NCBI GenBank assembly: GCA_021432635.1
Contig: MU270020.1
Span: 885,202-949,201, forward strand
From: Thozetella sp. PMI_491
Lineage: Eukaryota > Ascomycota > Sordariomycetes > Chaetosphaeriales > Chaetosphaeriaceae
Length of the DNA stretch: 64,000 bases
Reading direction: 5' to 3'
Shown: in pieces, positions 58,904 through 64,000 of the stretch
Numbering within the stretch: position 1 is the stretch's first letter
Layout: every line of letters starts with the position of its first letter
Notes under the pieces: model-generated
Databases searched by the model: none
The model's input: the letters and a program-made list of their open reading frames with translations, nothing else
What the model was told of the DNA's origin: nothing
Translations under genes and position numbers: made by a program

Positions 58904-61394
58904 GGTCTCGTCCGCGCAGGCAGAGAATGCAATTTAAGGGTGACGACGGCGGGCAGAGGGTGTTCAGGGTATACGGAGCTGCGCTTGCGAGTCTGCCGCG
59001 GGGTTGCGCGGTGGAAGCAAGTCTCTAGGCAGGCAAGGATGGGGTGACCCAAAGTTTATAATCAGGGGCGGCGCGGCAAAGGATGCAAGCAAAGCGCCCG
59101 GTTGGGTTATATTCCTATTCTGTCAGCACCCCTGGTGACGTGCTCAGCTGGAAACACTAGCGAGGTGGCCTAGAGGAGGGAGGGGGAGGGACGTCGCGGC
59201 TGGAAGGGATTGACTGGAGAAGCGATTATATGCGGAGGCACCAAGGCAGCTGTGGAGAGAGAAATTGGCTACGAAAGTGGGTAGGTGAGCTCCCGAGTGG
59301 TAGCCCGGGTGACGGTGTGGAGGCGGGGCTGTGTGCCCCATCACCCAAGCCTGGCACCGGCTTGCCGCCCCTCGAGAGGGGGGAGGGGTCGTGACAGATG
59401 GGACAAATGGAAGCTTGGATGCATGGCAGATCCGTGCCTCCCCTGCGCTCCCCCCCCTGCCTGCTTCTTTCACATCTCATCCCACTCCCATATCCTCAAC
59501 CCTATGTACAATAGTTACTCAGTATTATTTTTTATTTCCGATTCCCGCCCCTTCCCCGCCCAGCGTACCCATGCACCCATCCCTGGGCCAAAAGGCAGAA
59601 AAAGGCAGCAGTCATATATATACATGCTATTTTACCTACCTACGTATCTAGCATGTACAGTACATGAACGAGGGCGGGATCCATGCCGTGGGGGGAGACA
59701 CTTCGCAGCGCGGGGGGAAGGTGTGGATGGCGGCGCGCCGGATATTGCTGCTGCTGTGGTAGTACCTGTCGCCTACGACCGGTCGGGGAGAGGAACAGAA
59801 CCATGTTTCGCTCTGCTTTGGGTACTCCGGGGGGCAGCCGAACTTCCCGTCTCTCCAGGCGGGAAACCCCATCACCCCCCCTCGTCCTAATGCAGGTGCA
59901 AGGCTCTGGTGATTCAACGGTGTGGCAGACACTTTATGTAAGGTCCATCACGAGGCCTTGTCCCGCTGCAGCGGGAGGGTGACGCTGCTCAAGAGTGGTA
60001 ATGGCAGTTGCGGTTGCGCGCTGCGTGCCAATCGCCGTCCCGGGCCTGCTGTATAGCGGTAGCGGGTAGCCGATTGGTACCTACTGTACCTGCCTGGGAC
60101 ACCAAGTTGACACCCGTCCTTAACCCGCCCTTAGCCAGACCTCTGCGTCGGTCGCTCACGGGACCTCAACCTCGGGGCGGGGTGGAGCGGGGGTTTCGCT
60201 TGGGCCTTGCGCTACCGCCGGTAATATGCAGGCCAGGCGGCACCTTGGGTAAGGTTGGTGCCGCCGCCGACGCATTGAAGAGCGTTGGTGTATTGGTCTT
60301 CAAGGAGAAAGAGGAATTGGATCAGCCCATGAAAACGAATTTTTCCTAGTCCGAATTTTGCCTCTGTTGGGAAAGACACGAGTGGCGGAGACTGATATCA
60401 GTTCGGGGAAGGGGGGCGGCACTGATCATGACGGTCAACTCGCCGGCCTCGGGTGAGTCGATGGGCGGGAGACAATCTTCAAGACAAGAAGAAGGCAGGC
60501 CAAGGCTTCCGAGGAGGGGTGGGTTCTGAATAGAATCTACGCGTGATTCGGCCCAGAGAGCTAAGACTCACTGACTCAAGATGGGCATTTACTCAGCAGG
60601 CAGACGGGGGGCAGTGCAAGCACATGGTCGTCACTCAGCCCTTCGACGTAGTTATGGAATAATAAAGTACGGCCTTGTCTCAAGCCAGCTCTTTGTCTAC
60701 CTAGGCCGGATTTCACTCGCAATTTTCGAGGCAGGAACTGACTTCATCCCCTCTTCTTGCATCCCCCAAATCCCAAATCCAAAAACCGGGCCCGGGGCTC
60801 AAAACTGGAAAAGTCTTTCCCGATTTCTCCTCCCCAAAGGTCATCACCCCAAACTTCCTTCCCGCCAACAACGCTTCTTCCTCACCATCAACACTATCAA
60901 CCATCACCACATCCATCATCGCATCCATTCTACCGCGGACCAGAGCTTTAACTCTTTCCCTCGGTATCATCACGGATTTTCGACGCTCTTTTGAATCTCT
61001 GTATCATCTGAGCCTACCTTGTCCAATACCCTACATACATCCAATCCTCCCGCCGGAAGAGTCGAGTCAACTGCCCTGTGTGATTCAGCCTTGTCGGGTG
61101 CTCTGAGCCCACTTCCTCCCTGTTCCAGCACCCCACTGGCCCCCGAACATTTAGCGCCACAGGGACCACCCAGCGTGCCAGACCCAAACCGTGCTGCACG
61201 AGCCTCGCTCGGGACCGCCGCCCCACCAATAGTTAGTCATCTTTTTGCCATCACCTTTGGCATCGACAATCGGTCGCGCATTGCCGCCTGCGCAAACAAT
61301 TTTCTCCCACGCCGCGACCGCCAACTTCCGTGTCGTCCCCAGCGATTCTCTACCCCCTTCGTCGAATCCCGAACCGACCGATACCTCGATTGCG
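58904..61394. other. Divergent intergenic region of 2.5 kb with RPB9 leader
   Basis: The region separates the starts of Pin1 (minus) and RPB9 (plus). From about 60720 to 61394 the plus strand is C/T- and CA-rich (repeats of ATCACCACATCCATC type), as in transcribed fungal leaders, so the RPB9 leader may be long. A 201-codon frame at 59285-59890 and a 137-codon frame at 60581-60994 have no recognisable content. The RPB9 reading frame stays open upstream of its ATG to 61245, which gives a possible longer start. Confidence 0.5.
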
Positions 61395-62391
61395 ATGGCT
61401 TCCCCTGCCGAGTCGAACAACGGCGACAACGCCTTCGCCAAGCCCAAGGCCGGCCTTGAGCAGATCACTTTCCGCTTCTGCTCCGAGTGCAGCAACATGC
61501 TCTACCCCAAGGAGGACGAGGATGCGCACAAGCTCCAGTTCACCTGCCGCACCTGCCAGTACACTGAGGAGGCCACGTCGATGTGCATCTTCCGCAACGT
61601 CCTCAACAACGCCGCGGGCGAGACTGCTGGCGTCACCCAGGACGTCGGCCAGGATCCTACGGTTGGTAACCCTTCCCTTACTTCTGCTGCCGAAGTGAAG
61701 GACGGCGATGATACCGAAGATGCTCCCTGCTGCACTCTGTGTGGTGACCTGATCTTCCCCCCGTACCGTCGCCGCGACGTCGAGATCAACCAGGGGCAGG
61801 ACACCGGCACCATCACCATCGCACTTGGTGAGCTTGCCGCGACCCAGGAAGAGGACGAGGACACCTACGAGTGGGAGGATGTCGTCGCCGCCAACTCCAA
61901 GGAATGGGAGGACAAGTTCCAGGAGGGTCTGGCCGAGCGCCTCTTTGCCAACACCTCTTCTCAAAAGGCCCCTGTGCTGGTTTAGCATGCTCTCCTTCAT
62001 GCGCAAACCACAGCCACGACACCGACACGGGCGCCACGACCCACGCTGTATTTGATCTTCCAGAATCCGCCGATGCTTATTCTGGACTACTGGATACAAC
62101 TGTGCTGGACCGTGGAGGCGATCCGCCATCGCCAGGAACCTGGGCATTCCCATGTCCAAGAACAGCGGGCTGACTGCATTTTGCTCATCTAGCTCCCTCG
62201 AGCGAACAAGACGTGTCCCGCCTGCAATCACGACCAGGCGGTCTTCTTCCAGTCTCAACAGCGTACCTCTGAAACGGGCATGGTGAGTTCTTTGAATCCT
62301 GGCAGAGACCTTTCGTCCCCTATATGCTAACCCAGTCGCCGCCTAGAAACTGTTTTATGTGTGCTGCGACTGCGGTAACATTTACCAATGA
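61395..62391 (+). CDS. RPB9: DNA-directed RNA polymerase II subunit RPB9
   Basis: Canonical model: exons 61395-61661, 62193-62282 and 62347-62391, phase 0 throughout, 133 residues. RPB9 sits on the jaw of RNA polymerase II and affects start-site choice, fidelity and transcription-coupled repair. The N-terminal zinc ribbon is FRFCSECSNMLYPKED with a second CRTC pair, followed by the linker VLNNAAGETAGVTQDVGQDPT. The C-terminal TFIIS-like ribbon, split by intron 2, has CPACNHDQAVFFQSQQRTSETG and KLFYVCCDCGNIYQ. Both ribbons are complete. Intron 1 is unusually long for this genome (531 nt), has a weak GTTGGT donor, and its first 324 nt stay open in the RPB9 frame with coding-like codons (see separate entry). 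The ATG at 61395 was chosen from the family start; an in-frame upstream ATG at 61245 exists. Confidence 0.95.
61662..61985 (+). CDS. Alternative 3' coding extension inside RPB9 intron 1 (unproven)
   Basis: If intron 1 of RPB9 is not removed, translation continues for 107 codons to a TAG at 61983-61985, giving a 196-residue protein with the RPB9 N-terminal ribbon and a new acidic tail. The tail contains APCCTLCGDLIFPPYRRRD, with a possible metal-binding CxxC, and later ATQEEDEDTYEWEDVVAANS. Third codon positions are mostly C or G, as in real genes here, and the composition is strongly acidic and non-random. A 107-codon open frame in phase with the upstream exon would be uncommon by chance. It may be an alternative terminal exon, or a relic. 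I recognise no known domain in it. Its existence as protein is an inference from sequence only. Confidence 0.4.
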   Translation, partial: VGNPSLTSAAEVKDGDDTEDAPCCTLCGDLIFPPYRRRDVEINQGQDTGTITIALGELAATQEEDEDTYEWEDVVAANSKEWEDKFQEGLAERLFANTSSQKAPVLV

Positions 62392-62936
62392 TGCGACGAG
62401 CACGATACCCCCGGTTTTTCACTGACGATATATTTTTTTTTTTACCGTTCCCGGTCTGCTTTCGTTCTTTTCTCGGCATTGAGTGGCACTTCATGGCATA
62501 GACCAAGGTGATGGAAACTAGGCGTTGCTAGGATGGACCATTTGGCCTTCTTGTTTTGTAGGAGGGACTCCGGCATGGCTTGTATCAGACAGCATTCTAG
62601 AATGCCTAGATATGGATGATGGAATTGAGTTTTTTTTTCTCTTCTCTCTTTTGGCAAAACCTTTCCCAATGCCCTGCCTCGCGTGCAGGCTGTTGTACAT
62701 GCGATATTACCCTTCCTGACGACCATGCTGGGATGCTATGACACCAACTGGTGGTACTGGCACACAGAGTAAACGAGAGAGCAAACGGGCTTCCGACCTC
62801 TCCACCGCCGAGGTGCATGGGGAGATCGTCTTACCGTCCCTCTTTTGATATCATGACGCCCGTCCGCCCCAATAATACAAGTCTAGGGTATAGAGTACAT
62901 GCGAAATCTTCGCCACGGCACCGACGGCACCATGCT
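62392..62936. other. Intergenic between convergent RPB9 and uL14m genes
   Basis: 545 bases that contain both 3' ends. Runs of T at about 62431-62442 and 62631-62638 are possible processing signals. No gene. Confidence 0.5.
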
Positions 62937-63470
62937 TCATATCGTCATGGGCGCCATGCTGAGAATCTTGCTCCACTTCTTCTTCCGCAGCTCTTGCCCG
63001 ACGGCGCCGGTGACGCGGCTGCCGATCGGGTCTCCGGCCTTGTTGATGAGGACGCAGGCGTTGTCGTCGAATCTGACTGAGCTTCCGTCTCTCCGGCTCA
63101 CGTTGTATCTGGTGCGCACAACGACGGCGTGTCGGATGTCGCCACGCTTGACCTTGTTGGCCGACGACGAGCCTCCCATGCCCTCGGCGACTCCCGTGCG
63201 GTGCTTCTGGACGACGACAACAATGCGGTCACCTATAGTGGTGGATATACCATGTTAGGACGAGTATGGAAGGATGTTGATGCTGCGAGGGGCCTACGGA
63301 CCGATCGAGGCGTGGCGCTTCTGGCCGACGACCATCACGCACTCGACGAGCGAGGCGCCCGAGTTGTCGATGCAGTTGATTATTGACTAGCATGCCATCC
63401 CATGGTTAGCGACGTGTACCTCGAGCACCGGGAGATGCTGGGCCGTTCCCTTCACCTTTAATTGGATCAT
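62937..63470 (-). CDS. Mitochondrial large-subunit ribosomal protein uL14m
   Basis: Three exons on the minus strand: 63470-63456 (15 nt), 63386-63302 and 63232-62937, 131 residues. It belongs to the L14 family and binds rRNA at the subunit interface of the mitochondrial ribosome. The start MIQLK-SIINCIDNSGA is rebuilt across intron 1 and is the standard beginning of L14 proteins. LVECVMVVGQKRHASIGDRIVVVVQKH follows across intron 2, then VKRGDIRHAVVVRTRYNVSRRDGSSVRFDDNACVLINKAGDPIGSRVTG, then VGQELRKKKWSKILSMAP. The bacterial-type DGS..RFDDNA signature and the presence of GQELRKKKW-type ending argue for the mitochondrial rather than the cytosolic (L23) protein. The yeast counterpart is MRPL38. 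No cleavable presequence is evident, as usual for this protein. Confidence 0.94.
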
Positions 63471-64000
63471 CTTGGCCGGCTCGATCCCCAGCTTTGCGCT
63501 GAGCCAAAGTGCCTCTTGCTATTCTTTACTGCACACGACCGTCGCCGAAGTTTTGCAGCTCAAGTTTGACAAAGGTCTTCCGATTATGTCAGCTGACAGG
63601 GATATGACAGGCGGATGCACTCTCGAAAAGCACGCTGGCTTAGGGGAGATACACGTGCTTTACAAGTAAACCCAGCTGTTTCAGCCCCGGCCAAGGAGTC
63701 CATCTACGTAACATTGTGTGCTTTGGACCCTAGACTGACGCCCATTTGTCAGGCATATTGAATATTACGAAAATGTGCCTTTCCACGTGGCCTGCCGCTG
63801 TACAATCCACACTTTGTAGGTTTGTTAGTGTGGGAATTAAGAGGCTACGATCTCACATTCGCTATTATAGACCATGCGAAAGATACAGAGAGCATGCAGA
63901 GCGGGCCATAAGAATAGAAAAGGAGCGAGTAGGGGTAAATAAGGACCAGGAGCAGGCCAAGAAGGCCAACAGCGTGCAAAAAGGACCGGAGGTGAGCCAA
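63471..64000. other. Right end, upstream of uL14m
   Basis: 530 bases including the uL14m promoter. No further reading frame recognised before the window ends. Confidence 0.5.

Noticed and set aside
60581-60994. 137-codon frame rich in His, Ser and Pro before RPB9
   Set aside because: The DNA is a C/T- and CA-rich leader type sequence; the His-rich translation results from CA repeats.
1-64000. tRNA, rRNA or CRISPR features
   Set aside because: I looked for T-loop GTTCGA patterns with paired arms and for regularly spaced direct repeats; only isolated matches inside genes or without a cloverleaf were found.

Overview
The window is nuclear DNA of a filamentous ascomycete (Pezizomycotina, probably Sordariomycetes; I cannot name the genus). 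The reasons are short GT-AG introns (mostly 43-110 nt, often with a CTAAC-type branch site just before the acceptor), C/G-ending codons, and Pezizomycotina hallmark genes such as a PTH11/SAT4-type seven-helix receptor, a CE5 acetylxylan esterase, GH28 and GH30 enzymes and a RO11/NudE-type dynein adaptor. I could build 18 protein-coding genes, and exon phases sum correctly in all of them. No rRNA, tRNA, CRISPR array or intact transposon was recognised.

Left part (1-30 kb) is gene-poor and accessory in character. It holds a secreted GPI-anchored protein (2925-4643), an acetylxylan esterase (5135-5932, minus), a Dip5-like amino acid permease (11824-13731), a DHA1-type MFS transporter (14274-15885, minus), an M20 N-carbamoyl-amino-acid amidohydrolase (17947-19633), an endopolygalacturonase (20648-21956), a Tri14-like secreted beta-propeller (23304-24651) and a PTH11-like receptor (27886-29112). 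Long gene-free stretches lie between them, with a few degenerate tandem repeats around 8 kb. The set fits plant-biomass attack, nutrient uptake and surface sensing; no polyketide, peptide or terpene synthase is present, so it is not a classical metabolite cluster.

Middle part (30-50.5 kb) is mainly housekeeping: a BTB/POZ protein, the 2280-residue cytosolic acetyl-CoA carboxylase, a 4.6 kb gene-free interval upstream of it, a NudE/RO11 dynein regulator, an SMP-30-like propeller, and a coiled-coil protein whose N-terminus resembles HAUS3 of the augmin complex. All five genes lie on the minus strand.

Right part (51-64 kb) carries a secreted GH30 glycosidase, an LrgA-LrgB fusion membrane protein, a Pin1/Ess1 prolyl isomerase, RNA polymerase II subunit RPB9, and mitochondrial ribosomal protein uL14m in convergent orientation to RPB9.

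The most unusual signal is inside RPB9. The 531-nt interval that must be removed to make canonical RPB9 begins with a weak GTTGGT donor and carries a 107-codon coding-like reading frame continuous with exon 1, so the locus may make a second, acidic-tailed zinc-ribbon protein. Other points of interest are 15-nt and 10-nt coding exons in Pin1, a 15-nt first exon in uL14m, and two stopless stretches with competing splice readings (Tri14-like and LrgAB-like genes).
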